Source: Candidatus Aphodenecus pullistercoris (GTDB taxonomy: Bacteria; Spirochaetota; Spirochaetia; Sphaerochaetales; Sphaerochaetaceae). From it: a DNA stretch of 37,799 nucleotides. The notes under the pieces were generated by a model. It did not search any database, was not told the DNA's origin, and saw only the letters and a program-made list of their open reading frames with translations. A program made the translations under genes and the position numbers. The stretch is from positions 1-37,799 of the forward strand of contig JADIMU010000045.1 of the NCBI GenBank assembly GCA_017694495.1, in the 5' to 3' direction. Below, one piece after another: positions 16,377-23,112 of the stretch (positions are counted from its first letter, which is position 1; each line of letters begins with the position of its first letter).

Positions 16377-16433
16377 TCAGGCCTCTCTTTCGAGCGCCAT
16401 ATGATGGTGATGATGTGTCCTTGCAGTACTCAT
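16377..16433 (-). CDS. hisL: his operon leader peptide (five consecutive His codons)
   Basis: An 18-codon ORF reading MSTARTHHHHHMALEREA then TGA. Codons 7-11 are CAT CAT CAC CAT CAT. It sits between a promoter and an intrinsic terminator upstream of hisG, the classic arrangement for ribosome-mediated attenuation: scarce histidyl-tRNA stalls the ribosome at the His run and favours read-through. The ATG is 6 nt after the -10 box with no Shine-Dalgarno site, so it is probably translated from a leaderless mRNA. It is too short for ordinary gene finders. Recognition is by His codons and context, not by homology. Confidence 0.9.
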   Translation of the reverse strand: MSTARTHHHHHMALEREA

Positions 16434-16439
16434 GTGGCA

Positions 16440-16469
16440 ATGTTAGGAAATCAGGCAAGTCTTGGTCAA
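16440..16469 (-). promoter_or_regulatory. his operon promoter, TTGACC-18-TAACAT
   Basis: On the minus strand TTGACC (16469-16464) and TAACAT (16445-16440) have an 18-nt spacer. Six nt (TGCCAC) separate the -10 from the hisL ATG, placing the predicted +1 on the A of the start codon. The -35 box lies within a perfect inverted repeat. Confidence 0.7.
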
Positions 16470-16476
16470 GACTTGC
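16455..16476. repeat. Perfect 10-bp inverted repeat over the his -35 box
   Basis: GCAAGTCTTG (16455-16464) and CAAGACTTGC (16467-16476) are exact inverse complements with a 2-bp centre. The repeat abuts the stop codon of the upstream minus-strand gene and overlaps the his -35 box. It is either an operator for a dimeric repressor or a 3' hairpin of the upstream gene; there is no T-run after it on the minus strand, which favours an operator. Confidence 0.6.
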
Positions 16477-17067
16477 TCACAGCTCCTCCCAGTCGGTCTC
16501 GCTCTCCTGGTGGCTCTTCTCGAAGACCTTCTTCTCGAAGGAGAGCATCTTGATGCCCCAGAGGATCAGGAAGACGGAGACGAGGACCATGCCAACCCCG
16601 ATGACTGTGACCACAGCGTTGTTCACCAGGACGGGGAAGAGGAACATGACCACGGACAGGATGATCGAGATGACGGCGCCGGTCACCACGCCGAAGCTTT
16701 CATAGCCCATGCGGCGCAGCACGAAAAGCTCGATGAGCTCCGACAGTCCGCTCAGCAGCAGCCAGATGGCGATCAGGTAGACGGCCCAGCTCGCGACCTG
16801 CGCCCCGCTCGCGCTCGCCGCAGCCCAGATGACCAGGATGCCGATGCCCGTAGAGATGAGGGTGCGCACGATGTTCGCCCTGAAGATGCCAGTCGCCTTG
16901 CGCACCGCCCAGGAAAGGATGAGGCTGTAGATGCCTTCAATCAAGGTGTAGACGCCGAACGAGAGTACGGCGATCTTGACGACCAGGGTCGGATTCACCA
17001 GGACGAAGATTCCGGCAATGAGTATGACCACTCCACTTATTATCCACTGCCATTGGGCCTTCAGCAT
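16477..17067 (-). CDS. HdeD/DUF308-family membrane protein
   Basis: A 196-residue protein with six hydrophobic segments in three pairs, the pattern of the HdeD/DUF308 family. The first pair reads IISGVVILIAGIFVLVNP then VVKIAVLSFGVYTLIEGIYSL. The cytoplasmic C-terminus is charged (FEKKVFEKSHQESETDWEEL). HdeD of E. coli is linked to acid resistance, but the family's molecular role is not established. The ATG at 17067 has AAGGAGGT at 17073-17080. The gene stands alone, divergent from the HAD gene and just upstream of the his promoter. Confidence 0.8.
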   Translation of the reverse strand: MLKAQWQWIISGVVILIAGIFVLVNPTLVVKIAVLSFGVYTLIEGIYSLILSWAVRKATGIFRANIVRTLISTGIGILVIWAAASASGAQVASWAVYLIAIWLLLSGLSELIELFVLRRMGYESFGVVTGAVISIILSVVMFLFPVLVNNAVVTVIGVGMVLVSVFLILWGIKMLSFEKKVFEKSHQESETDWEEL

Positions 17068-17078
17068 TGCATACCTCC

Positions 17079-17108
17079 TTGCTCTGTCAGGGTCATAGCC
17101 TGTATCTT
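17079..17108 (+). promoter_or_regulatory. Promoter of the HAD gene, TTGCTC-18-TATCTT
   Basis: TTGCTC (17079-17084) and TATCTT (17103-17108) have an 18-nt spacer. The ATG at 17115 follows the -10 by 6 nt with no Shine-Dalgarno site, so the mRNA is predicted to be leaderless. The -35 overlaps the Shine-Dalgarno region of the divergent DUF308 gene. Confidence 0.5.
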
Positions 17109-17114
17109 GCATCC

Positions 17115-17864
17115 ATGAGCCACAAATACCTGCTTCTGGATGCGGACGGTACCTTCCTGGACTTCGAGAGGACGGAGAAGGAAGCCCTCGGCCTCCTCTT
17201 CGACCACTTCGGCATCGACGAAGGACTCTCCAGCTCCTATCATAAGGCAAATAGCCGATGCTGGGAAGAATTCGAGAATGGTCTGATCACGATGGAAGAG
17301 CTCAAGGAGCGGCGTTTCGACCTCTTCTTCCGCTCGCAGGGCCTCGATTTTGATGCCAAAGAGGCGAGCCGGCTGTACATAGACGAGCTCTCGCGCCATG
17401 CCTACTACATGGACGGAGCCGAAGAGATGCTTTCCCACCTGGCGCACAAGCACAGCCTCAGCGTCATCACGAACGGCATCGCCCAGGTGCAGCGTGGACG
17501 GCTGGAGGCTCTGGGAGCCATGCGCTTCTTCGACCATGTCATCATCAGCGAGGAAGTGGGCGCCCAGAAACCGGCGAAGGTCTTCTTCGAGCGCGCCCTC
17601 GCCCTCATCGGGGCAAGGAAGGAGGACTGCCTCGTCATAGGAGACAGCCTCACAAGCGACATAAAAGGGGCGCAGGATGCCGGTATTGACGCCTTCCACC
17701 TGCATCTGGGCGCGTCCGCCTCACCTGTGGACGAAGAGCTGTGGGGCCATGGCGACAGCTTCGCCAGCCTACTGTCAGCCGTCGACGCTGACCAGATTGA
17801 TGTCGAAGATCAGCAGCTCGTTGGGTCCGATGTTTCCGCTGCCGTAGCTCCCGTAGGCCTGTGA
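17115..17864 (+). CDS. HAD-family hydrolase (YjjG-like nucleotidase)
   Basis: A 249-residue haloacid dehalogenase-type phosphatase of the YjjG group, whose E. coli member hydrolyses (non-canonical) pyrimidine nucleoside monophosphates. Motif I is LLDADGTFLDFERTE near residue 7, with Asp as nucleophile where most HADs have DxDGT. Motif II is SVITNG, motif III has the Lys in GAQKPAKVFF, and motif IV is VIGDSLTSDIKGA. The last 30 codons overlap the FKBP gene on the other strand and extend beyond the normal end of the fold. The ATG at 17115 has no Shine-Dalgarno site. Substrate is inferred by family only. Confidence 0.85.
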   Translation: MSHKYLLLDADGTFLDFERTEKEALGLLFDHFGIDEGLSSSYHKANSRCWEEFENGLITMEELKERRFDLFFRSQGLDFDAKEASRLYIDELSRHAYYMDGAEEMLSHLAHKHSLSVITNGIAQVQRGRLEALGAMRFFDHVIISEEVGAQKPAKVFFERALALIGARKEDCLVIGDSLTSDIKGAQDAGIDAFHLHLGASASPVDEELWGHGDSFASLLSAVDADQIDVEDQQLVGSDVSAAVAPVGL

Positions 17865-18542
17865 GGGATGGATCCAGGCGCGCACCCTCTCCCCTTCGCT
17901 CATCTGTGAGACGACGGCGCTGAAGCCCGAGATCGTATCGGGAAGGGAAAGCTGTACGGGCTGGGAGCCGAAGGTCGAGTCGACGATGTTGCCATCGAGG
18001 TCTATGCACTGGTAGTCGACGGTCACAGTGCTTGAAGCGAGGGCCCTGCGGCCATCAGGCGAACCACTTTGCAGCACTTCATACTGGATCTGGTCGCTCA
18101 GGCTGACGACGCCAGTCCGGTTCGCATTGGAGGCGAGGAAGGCTTCGGCGGCATCGAGGTTGCCTGCCACTGTGCTGCGGTAGAGCTCCTCGGCACGCTG
18201 GAAGACCTTGTCCTGGAACTCGCTGAGGATCTGTGTCATCTCCTCATCGCTGTAGAGTCCTGTGCCTTCGATGTAGTCAAGGAGGCCCTGTGCGACGACG
18301 CTCGGCTCTATGCCCATGACGTTCTCGTCCATTGCGAGACCCATCTGGTAGCCGAAGACGTAGGAGAAGCGCTCGTCGACAGTCTCAGGCACGGCATCAG
18401 GGATGGCTGGACCGGCATCCACATCCCTGGAGGCGGTGCTGGAAGTGTTGGACGAGCAGGAGGCCAGCAGCAGGCCAAGGCTCAGGATAAGACCAATTCT
18501 CAAAGCTCTCAAAGCATCCACCTTTCCATCTCGCCCACCCAT
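17775..18542 (-). CDS. FKBP-type peptidyl-prolyl isomerase lipoprotein
   Basis: A 255-residue envelope foldase. The N-terminus has a basic stretch, a hydrophobic core and the lipobox LLASC, so the protein should be lipid-anchored. A helical FKBP-N dimerisation-type region follows (RFSYVFGYQMG, about residues 62-125). The C-terminal FKBP domain (about 165-255) ends with EGERVRAWIHPSQAYGSYGSGNIGPNELLIFDINLVSV, the usual active-site tail. The ATG at 18542 lies 5 nt after a TATATT box, so I choose it over downstream GTG or TTG codons. Its 3' end overlaps the HAD gene by 90 bp. Confidence 0.85.
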   Translation of the reverse strand: MGGRDGKVDALRALRIGLILSLGLLLASCSSNTSSTASRDVDAGPAIPDAVPETVDERFSYVFGYQMGLAMDENVMGIEPSVVAQGLLDYIEGTGLYSDEEMTQILSEFQDKVFQRAEELYRSTVAGNLDAAEAFLASNANRTGVVSLSDQIQYEVLQSGSPDGRRALASSTVTVDYQCIDLDGNIVDSTFGSQPVQLSLPDTISGFSAVVSQMSEGERVRAWIHPSQAYGSYGSGNIGPNELLIFDINLVSVDG

Positions 18543-18547
18543 GCGGA

Positions 18548-18576
18548 AATATACCAAAGGGCAGGCCAGGGGTCAA
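18548..18576 (-). promoter_or_regulatory. Promoter of the FKBP gene, TTGACC-17-TATATT
   Basis: On the minus strand TTGACC (18576-18571) and TATATT (18553-18548) have a 17-nt spacer, and 5 nt separate the -10 from the ATG. The TGA stop codon of the fumarase beta gene lies inside the -35 hexamer. Confidence 0.65.
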
Positions 18577-19094
18577 ATTCCCAGCAGCCTTCCACGGCTG
18601 TCGATGATGCATATCGCCGGAAAGTCTTCCACTGTGAGCCGGATCAGGGCCTCGGGGCCAAGCTCGGGATATGCCACGTTCTCCACCTTCCTCACTGTGC
18701 GGCCGTAGAGGGCGCCGCAGCCTCCATAGGCCTGGAGGTAGACGGAAGCCGTCCTCTGGCATGCAAGACGCACATCCTCACTGCGTGGCCCCTTGCCTAT
18801 GGACAGGCGGAGGCCATGCTCCATGAGGCACGGCGTGTAGGGATCCATGCGCGCCGATGTCGTCGGCCCCGCCGCCCCGATCGGCCAGCCTTCCGGAGCC
18901 GGACTCGGCCCCATGTAGTAGATGCCGTTGCCACAAAAGTCGAAAGGCAACGGCTTTCCTGAAGCAATAGCCTCGTAGAGGCGCTTGTGGACCTGGTCGC
19001 GTCCGACGTAGAGGACGCCGCTGATGACGACCTCGTCCCCCGCCCTGATGCCTTCAAGCTCTCCCTGTCTGTATGGCAGCGTCAGTGTGACCAC
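18573..19094 (-). CDS. Fumarate hydratase (class I) beta subunit
   Basis: A 173-residue C-terminal-type subunit of the two-subunit fumarase / L-tartrate dehydratase family. It shows GDEVVISGVLYVGRDQVHKRL, the GPTTSARMD substrate-binding segment, IGKG and YGGCGALYG. With the alpha subunit it interconverts fumarate and malate using a 4Fe-4S cluster. The start is a GTG at 19094 with GGAGG 5-6 nt upstream, overlapping the alpha gene by 13 nt. Tartrate dehydratase is the main alternative; sequence alone does not separate them here. Confidence 0.85.
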   Translation of the reverse strand: MVTLTLPYRQGELEGIRAGDEVVISGVLYVGRDQVHKRLYEAIASGKPLPFDFCGNGIYYMGPSPAPEGWPIGAAGPTTSARMDPYTPCLMEHGLRLSIGKGPRSEDVRLACQRTASVYLQAYGGCGALYGRTVRKVENVAYPELGPEALIRLTVEDFPAICIIDSRGRLLGI

Positions 19095-19927
19095 TCTTCC
19101 CTCCACTCGATGTGGGCCTTGCGGTCGGCCCAGCAGCTGATGCTCAGCGCCAGCGGCAAGCCGGCGATGTGGGTCGGCGCCGTCTCGATCGCGACGGACA
19201 GGCAAGTGTTGCATCCGCCCAGGCCTCCGGCCCCGATTCCCAGTCTGTCCACTTCCTCGAGGATCCTCTCCTCGAGCCTTGCATAGCGCGCCTGGGCATT
19301 TGGACGGCCGACCTCGCGCACGAGGGCCTTCTTGCTCAGGAGTGCCGCCCTGTCCATAGTCCCGCCCAGTCCGATTCCGAGGAACATCGGGGGACAGGGC
19401 TTGCCTCCCGCCTGGCGGACCATGTCGACGACGGCGCTGACGACACCATCCTCGCCCTCCGTAGGGCGCAGCATCCTCACCCCGCCGCAGTTCTCGCTCC
19501 CGAAGCCCTTGAGGAGGATGTCCACCATGAGGCCGTCTCCGTCCACAAGCTCCCAGTGGATGACGGGAGGAAGGTTGTCTCCAGTGTTCGTCCTCCCATA
19601 GACGGGATCGGAGACGGCAGAGCGCCGGTAGCTCGCCTTCTCTACGGCGCGGCGGCAGCCCTCGAGGACTTCACGCTCAATCTCGGCCACAGGCATGGGG
19701 CAGCCACGTCCAAGGGAGACGAGGACGAGGAAGAGGCCGCAGTCCTGGCATAGCGGCAAGGGCGAAGAGCGTGCGATGTCGATGTCCTCGAGGATGTGGG
19801 AGAGGGCCAGCTTGGCATATTCCCCATCCTCCCTCTCTTGTGCCCTCCTCAGGGCCGCCTCGACATCTGGAGGCAGAACTCTGACGGCCTCGACGAGGGC
19901 CGCCTCGACAGCTAGGCAAAGTCTCAT
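19082..19927 (-). CDS. Fumarate hydratase (class I) alpha subunit
   Basis: A 281-residue catalytic subunit with the oxygen-sensitive 4Fe-4S cluster. Candidate ligands are Cys60 in LCQDCG, Cys178 in GGKPCPP and a Cys in GGCNTC (239-242). GFGSENCGGVRML and GIGLGGTMDRAA are further family signatures. The ATG at 19927 has no Shine-Dalgarno site and follows a TAGAAT -10 by 6 nt; an in-frame TTG at 19933 would fall between -10 and +1. It overlaps the beta gene by 13 nt. It could also be tartrate dehydratase alpha. Confidence 0.87.
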   Translation of the reverse strand: MRLCLAVEAALVEAVRVLPPDVEAALRRAQEREDGEYAKLALSHILEDIDIARSSPLPLCQDCGLFLVLVSLGRGCPMPVAEIEREVLEGCRRAVEKASYRRSAVSDPVYGRTNTGDNLPPVIHWELVDGDGLMVDILLKGFGSENCGGVRMLRPTEGEDGVVSAVVDMVRQAGGKPCPPMFLGIGLGGTMDRAALLSKKALVREVGRPNAQARYARLEERILEEVDRLGIGAGGLGGCNTCLSVAIETAPTHIAGLPLALSISCWADRKAHIEWREEWSH

Positions 19928-19933
19928 GGACAA

Positions 19934-19962
19934 ATTCTAGACGCCATCCTGTGCTCAGACAA
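19934..19962 (-). promoter_or_regulatory. Promoter of the fumarase genes, TTGTCT-17-TAGAAT
   Basis: On the minus strand TTGTCT (19962-19957) and TAGAAT (19939-19934) have a 17-nt spacer, with 6 nt to the ATG. The -35 overlaps the last base of the stop region of the upstream radical SAM gene. A leaderless transcript is predicted. Confidence 0.55.
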
Positions 19963-20908
19963 GACAGCCCTGGCTCCAGCCGCGCCGCCTCATCTCATCC
20001 TCGACGAGGCTGATGATCTGGCTCTTGTCGGGGAAGTGGCGTGGATGGAGAAGCCGGCTGCGCGTCATGTCGGCGCACAGGCGCTGCACGATGACGTCAT
20101 TCCTGAGATGGGCGAGCATGAGGCTGACCGTCTCGACGTAGCCCTTGAGGGAGTGGAAAGGATAGCAGCCGTATCGCAGGTGGTCCTCGGTGAGCCTCGT
20201 GCCCCTGAGGAGGCACAGGTCGTGGATCTTCACGGCCTGGCATCCGGCCGCATTCACCTCCTCGATGGTGTGCACAGCATCCGCTCTCGTCTCCCAGCAC
20301 GGAAAGGTCATCACATGGGCGCCCACGCGGATGCCTGCATCCCTCAGCATGGCGGCGGCACGGTGGAAGGAGGCCACGTCATGGCCGCGGCCGACGAGCT
20401 CAAGCGTCCTGTCGCTCGCGCTCTCAAGCCCCAGCTCGACCCAGACATCGCGCTCTGGCCTGATGTACGAGGCCAGCAGCGCAGTCTTCTCCTCGTCAAT
20501 GAGGTCGCTGCGCGTCGAGACGATGAGGGCGACGAAGGGATGGAGGGCGAGGGCCCTGTCGTAGAGGGCCCTGAGCACAGGGACCGGGGCGTTCGTGTTG
20601 CTCCAGGCCTGGAAGTGGAGCATGGCGAGTTGAGCCTTGTAGCGGCGGGCGATGAAGTCCAGCCCACGCCTGACCTGGTCCTCGATCGGCAATGGCGATG
20701 AGAGCAGATTGTCCACAGGGAGTGTACCGTCCTTCTCCCCTTCCCTGAGCTGTACGGCCCTTGCTCCGCTGCCGTCGCAGAAGGCGCAGCCTCCACTGCC
20801 GTCCGCACGTCGGTTGGGACAGGAGAGGGAGGCGTCGACAGGGACGCTGTAGACTGTCTGTCCATAGCGTTCCCTCAGCCAGGCCGACCAGGCGAGCCAA
20901 GGTCTCAT
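19955..20908 (-). CDS. TIGR01212-type radical SAM protein (YhcC-like)
   Basis: A 317-residue radical SAM protein of the YhcC family. Iron-sulfur ligands appear as CPNRRADGSGGCAFC, a C-x10-C-x2-C arrangement characteristic of this family rather than the usual CxxxCxxC. YFQ-like segments typical of the family appear as LHFQAWSNTNAPV. The C-terminal part includes GTRLTEDH. The molecular function of the family is not settled, and a role in RNA or cofactor modification is speculation. It overlaps the patatin gene by 4 nt (ATGA), so it is coupled to the def-fmt operon. Confidence 0.85.
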   Translation of the reverse strand: MRPWLAWSAWLRERYGQTVYSVPVDASLSCPNRRADGSGGCAFCDGSGARAVQLREGEKDGTLPVDNLLSSPLPIEDQVRRGLDFIARRYKAQLAMLHFQAWSNTNAPVPVLRALYDRALALHPFVALIVSTRSDLIDEEKTALLASYIRPERDVWVELGLESASDRTLELVGRGHDVASFHRAAAMLRDAGIRVGAHVMTFPCWETRADAVHTIEEVNAAGCQAVKIHDLCLLRGTRLTEDHLRYGCYPFHSLKGYVETVSLMLAHLRNDVIVQRLCADMTRSRLLHPRHFPDKSQIISLVEDEMRRRGWSQGCLV

Positions 20909-23112
20909 AGTACAGTCACAGAGAGGGCCATGCGCCCTGTGTAGGAGAAGAGGGCTGCCAGCTCGAGGGTACCGAAGTCAGAGAGGTAGCCGAGGGCGAG
21001 TCGGGCTCCCGCCTCCACGCCGTCCAGCTCACCGAATGGCCACTGGCTGCTGTATGGGGCCTGGGCGATGGGAGAGGACGGGAAGGAGAGCCTGCCGAGG
21101 GCTTCGGCGAAGAGGCCGGCCGTGACGTAGAGGCCGTTGCTCTTCGGGTAGAAGTAATGGCGGTAGGAAAGCTGGCAGTCGATGAAGTCGGCGCTCATCT
21201 GGCCGAAGGGGTCGACGATGTAGCTTGAGGCGAGCTCAAAGGACCCGCGCGCAGAGAAGAGCGAGAGCGAGAGGTCGAGGAAGCTCCTGTAGCTGTCGGT
21301 CAGCCTTATGACGGCGCCGAGGTCGCTCCTCAGCCTCCAGGTCAGGCCCTCGTCCCAGCCGACTCCGATCTGGATGGCGAAGTCGACTCCCGTCTCCATC
21401 GCGCCTTCAAGGTGGCTGCCGTCGAGGTTGTAGCCAAGCTCGATGCGTGGTCTGTGGTGGACTTCGTCGGCCCACAGCTGTGCTTCGCCCGCCTCGGTGA
21501 TCGGAAGGGCCTGGCCCTTGCCCAACAGGTCGAAGTCGTAGCGCAGCGTGAGCGAGAGGCGTTGGGACGTACCGATGAGCCAGGAGATGTCGGCCATGAG
21601 GCCCGCCTCGAGGTCGCGCGTCGGGAAGGCCGACATGTAGGTCTTGGGAGAGAGGGCCGAGAGTCCTCCGTAGGAGACGGCGGCGCCTGTCGTGAGCGCA
21701 AGGGAGCGCAGCGGCAGCCAGGTCGCCCGGAAGCTGAGGCCATAGCTTCCTCCCACATTGATGGCGGGTGTGAGCCTGACGTCGTCCAGCCAGATGTCGG
21801 CAAGCAGCGAGAGGCGTGGCGTCATGCGGATGGAGAAGCCTCCGTTTGAGATGTCAGTCCAGCTCTCGAGTCCGCCGGACAGTCCTGCGGTCAGGACGAT
21901 GGGGGTACTGAGATAGCTGCGGCACTTCACGCGCACCTGCCCTCCGTCCTCCATATGGAAAGTGACGCTCATCAGATTGGCCATGCGGCGGACGAGCTCG
22001 CATGTCTGGGCAAGCTCACCCAGCGTCTCTTCGTCATAGGCTTCTCCAACGAAAGGCTCGAAGAGGCCGGAGAAGTCCTCCACCCCCTCGTCCAGACGGA
22101 AGCCCTCGATGCGTGTGTAGCCGAGCTGGGAGTAGTCGTGGTGGTCCTCCATCGGAAGCAAGTCGGAAAGCTCAGCCTCGATGGCGTCGAAGATGGCCTG
22201 GTTGTCCTCCACATAGGCCCTTCCCGTCTCAAGGATGGCCGGGATGTCGAAGAAGTCGACCGTTCCGATCCCGCCAGTGTCGGGAATCATGATGTAGTCG
22301 GCCAGGACGTACTGCTGCACGACCTGGTTCTGGCCGACGACGGTGAGGTACTGGTTGAGGGAGCCGGAGAGCGTGTCCAGCCCCTCTCCCGCGCTGGCTG
22401 CGGCGCGCACATCCTCGTTCACGTCGACTGCGATGACGATGTCGGCGCCCATGCTGCGCGCAAGGTCGACGGGCATGTTGTTGTAGACGCCGCCGTCGAC
22501 GACGTAGGTTCCATCGTCGAGCACTACATAGGGGAACATGACAGGAATCGACATCGTTCCGCGCAAGGCCTCGTAGAGGGAGCCCGAGTCGAAGATGACC
22601 CCGCCTCCGGTGCGGAAATCGGTGCCGACGCAGCGGAAGGGGATCGGCATGTCGTCGAAGGAGGCCAGCCATTCGAGCTTGGCTATGGCCTGATGGATCA
22701 TCAGGTTGACCTGGCTGTCGTCGACCATGGCCTCGCTGTCGCCCAGGCCGGCTTTGGAGATCGCGAGGGAAAGGTTGCGGTCATACAGGTCGTCGTAGGC
22801 GGCCTCCGTCATCGGCTCGGATGCCTGTGAGAAGTTGAAGACGACGTTCGGGAAGTCTATCGAGAGGATGAAGTCCTCCAGTTCCTGGGGACTGTAGCCT
22901 GCGGCGTAGAGGCCACCGACAAGGCCGCCCATGCTCGTGCCGAGCACCATATCGGGCACGATTCCCCTCCTCTCGAGCTCTGCGATGATCGGGATGTGCA
23001 CAAGCCCCCTCGCCCCACCCCCCGACAGGACGAGGGCGACTGTGGGACGCGCCGACAGACCCGCGGCGCACATCAGGAGGCCAAGGATGAGGGCGGCCAG
23101 TCTCCTCCTCAT
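20905..23112 (-). CDS. Patatin-like phospholipase with C-terminal outer-membrane barrel
   Basis: A 735-residue protein. A signal peptide (1-21) is followed by a patatin lipase domain (about 22-230) with the oxyanion loop GGGARG (31-36), the nucleophile Ser60 in GTSMG and Asp206 in DGG, so the catalytic dyad is complete. Residues about 330-410 look like a POTRA-type linker, and about 430-735 form an amphipathic, aromatic-rich beta-barrel region of the surface-antigen (Omp85-related) type. The layout is that of PlpD-like type V secreted phospholipases. The ATG at 23112 overlaps the fmt stop as ATGA; an upstream frame extension lies inside fmt. Confidence 0.87.
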   Translation of the reverse strand: MRRRLAALILGLLMCAAGLSARPTVALVLSGGGARGLVHIPIIAELERRGIVPDMVLGTSMGGLVGGLYAAGYSPQELEDFILSIDFPNVVFNFSQASEPMTEAAYDDLYDRNLSLAISKAGLGDSEAMVDDSQVNLMIHQAIAKLEWLASFDDMPIPFRCVGTDFRTGGGVIFDSGSLYEALRGTMSIPVMFPYVVLDDGTYVVDGGVYNNMPVDLARSMGADIVIAVDVNEDVRAAASAGEGLDTLSGSLNQYLTVVGQNQVVQQYVLADYIMIPDTGGIGTVDFFDIPAILETGRAYVEDNQAIFDAIEAELSDLLPMEDHHDYSQLGYTRIEGFRLDEGVEDFSGLFEPFVGEAYDEETLGELAQTCELVRRMANLMSVTFHMEDGGQVRVKCRSYLSTPIVLTAGLSGGLESWTDISNGGFSIRMTPRLSLLADIWLDDVRLTPAINVGGSYGLSFRATWLPLRSLALTTGAAVSYGGLSALSPKTYMSAFPTRDLEAGLMADISWLIGTSQRLSLTLRYDFDLLGKGQALPITEAGEAQLWADEVHHRPRIELGYNLDGSHLEGAMETGVDFAIQIGVGWDEGLTWRLRSDLGAVIRLTDSYRSFLDLSLSLFSARGSFELASSYIVDPFGQMSADFIDCQLSYRHYFYPKSNGLYVTAGLFAEALGRLSFPSSPIAQAPYSSQWPFGELDGVEAGARLALGYLSDFGTLELAALFSYTGRMALSVTVL

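Larger units (their letters stand above)
16321..16433 (-). promoter_or_regulatory. his operon leader RNA with alternative structures
   Basis: The leader contains the His-rich ORF, then the terminator. A 5' segment, GGACACAT (16420-16413, codons 5-8 of the leader ORF), can pair with GTGTGTCC (16372-16365), and flanking GTAC blocks add four more pairs. A ribosome stalled at the His codons would cover this segment. AGGCCT at 16384-16379, spanning the end of the leader ORF, can pair with AGGCC in the terminator loop (16342-16338), a candidate antiterminator contact. The 1:2 and 3:4 stems are clear; the exact antiterminator is not resolved by eye. Confidence 0.75.

Noticed and set aside
16437-16476. 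Reading the inverted repeat as the intrinsic terminator of the DUF308 gene
   Set aside because: The 2-nt centre leaves a tight loop and the minus-strand sequence after it (CTGATTTCC) is not a T-run; overlap with the -35 box favours a regulatory site.
21955-22830. Plus-strand ORF of 291 codons opposite the patatin gene
   Set aside because: It is antisense to the catalytic domain, has low-complexity Val/Asp/His composition and no ribosome binding site.
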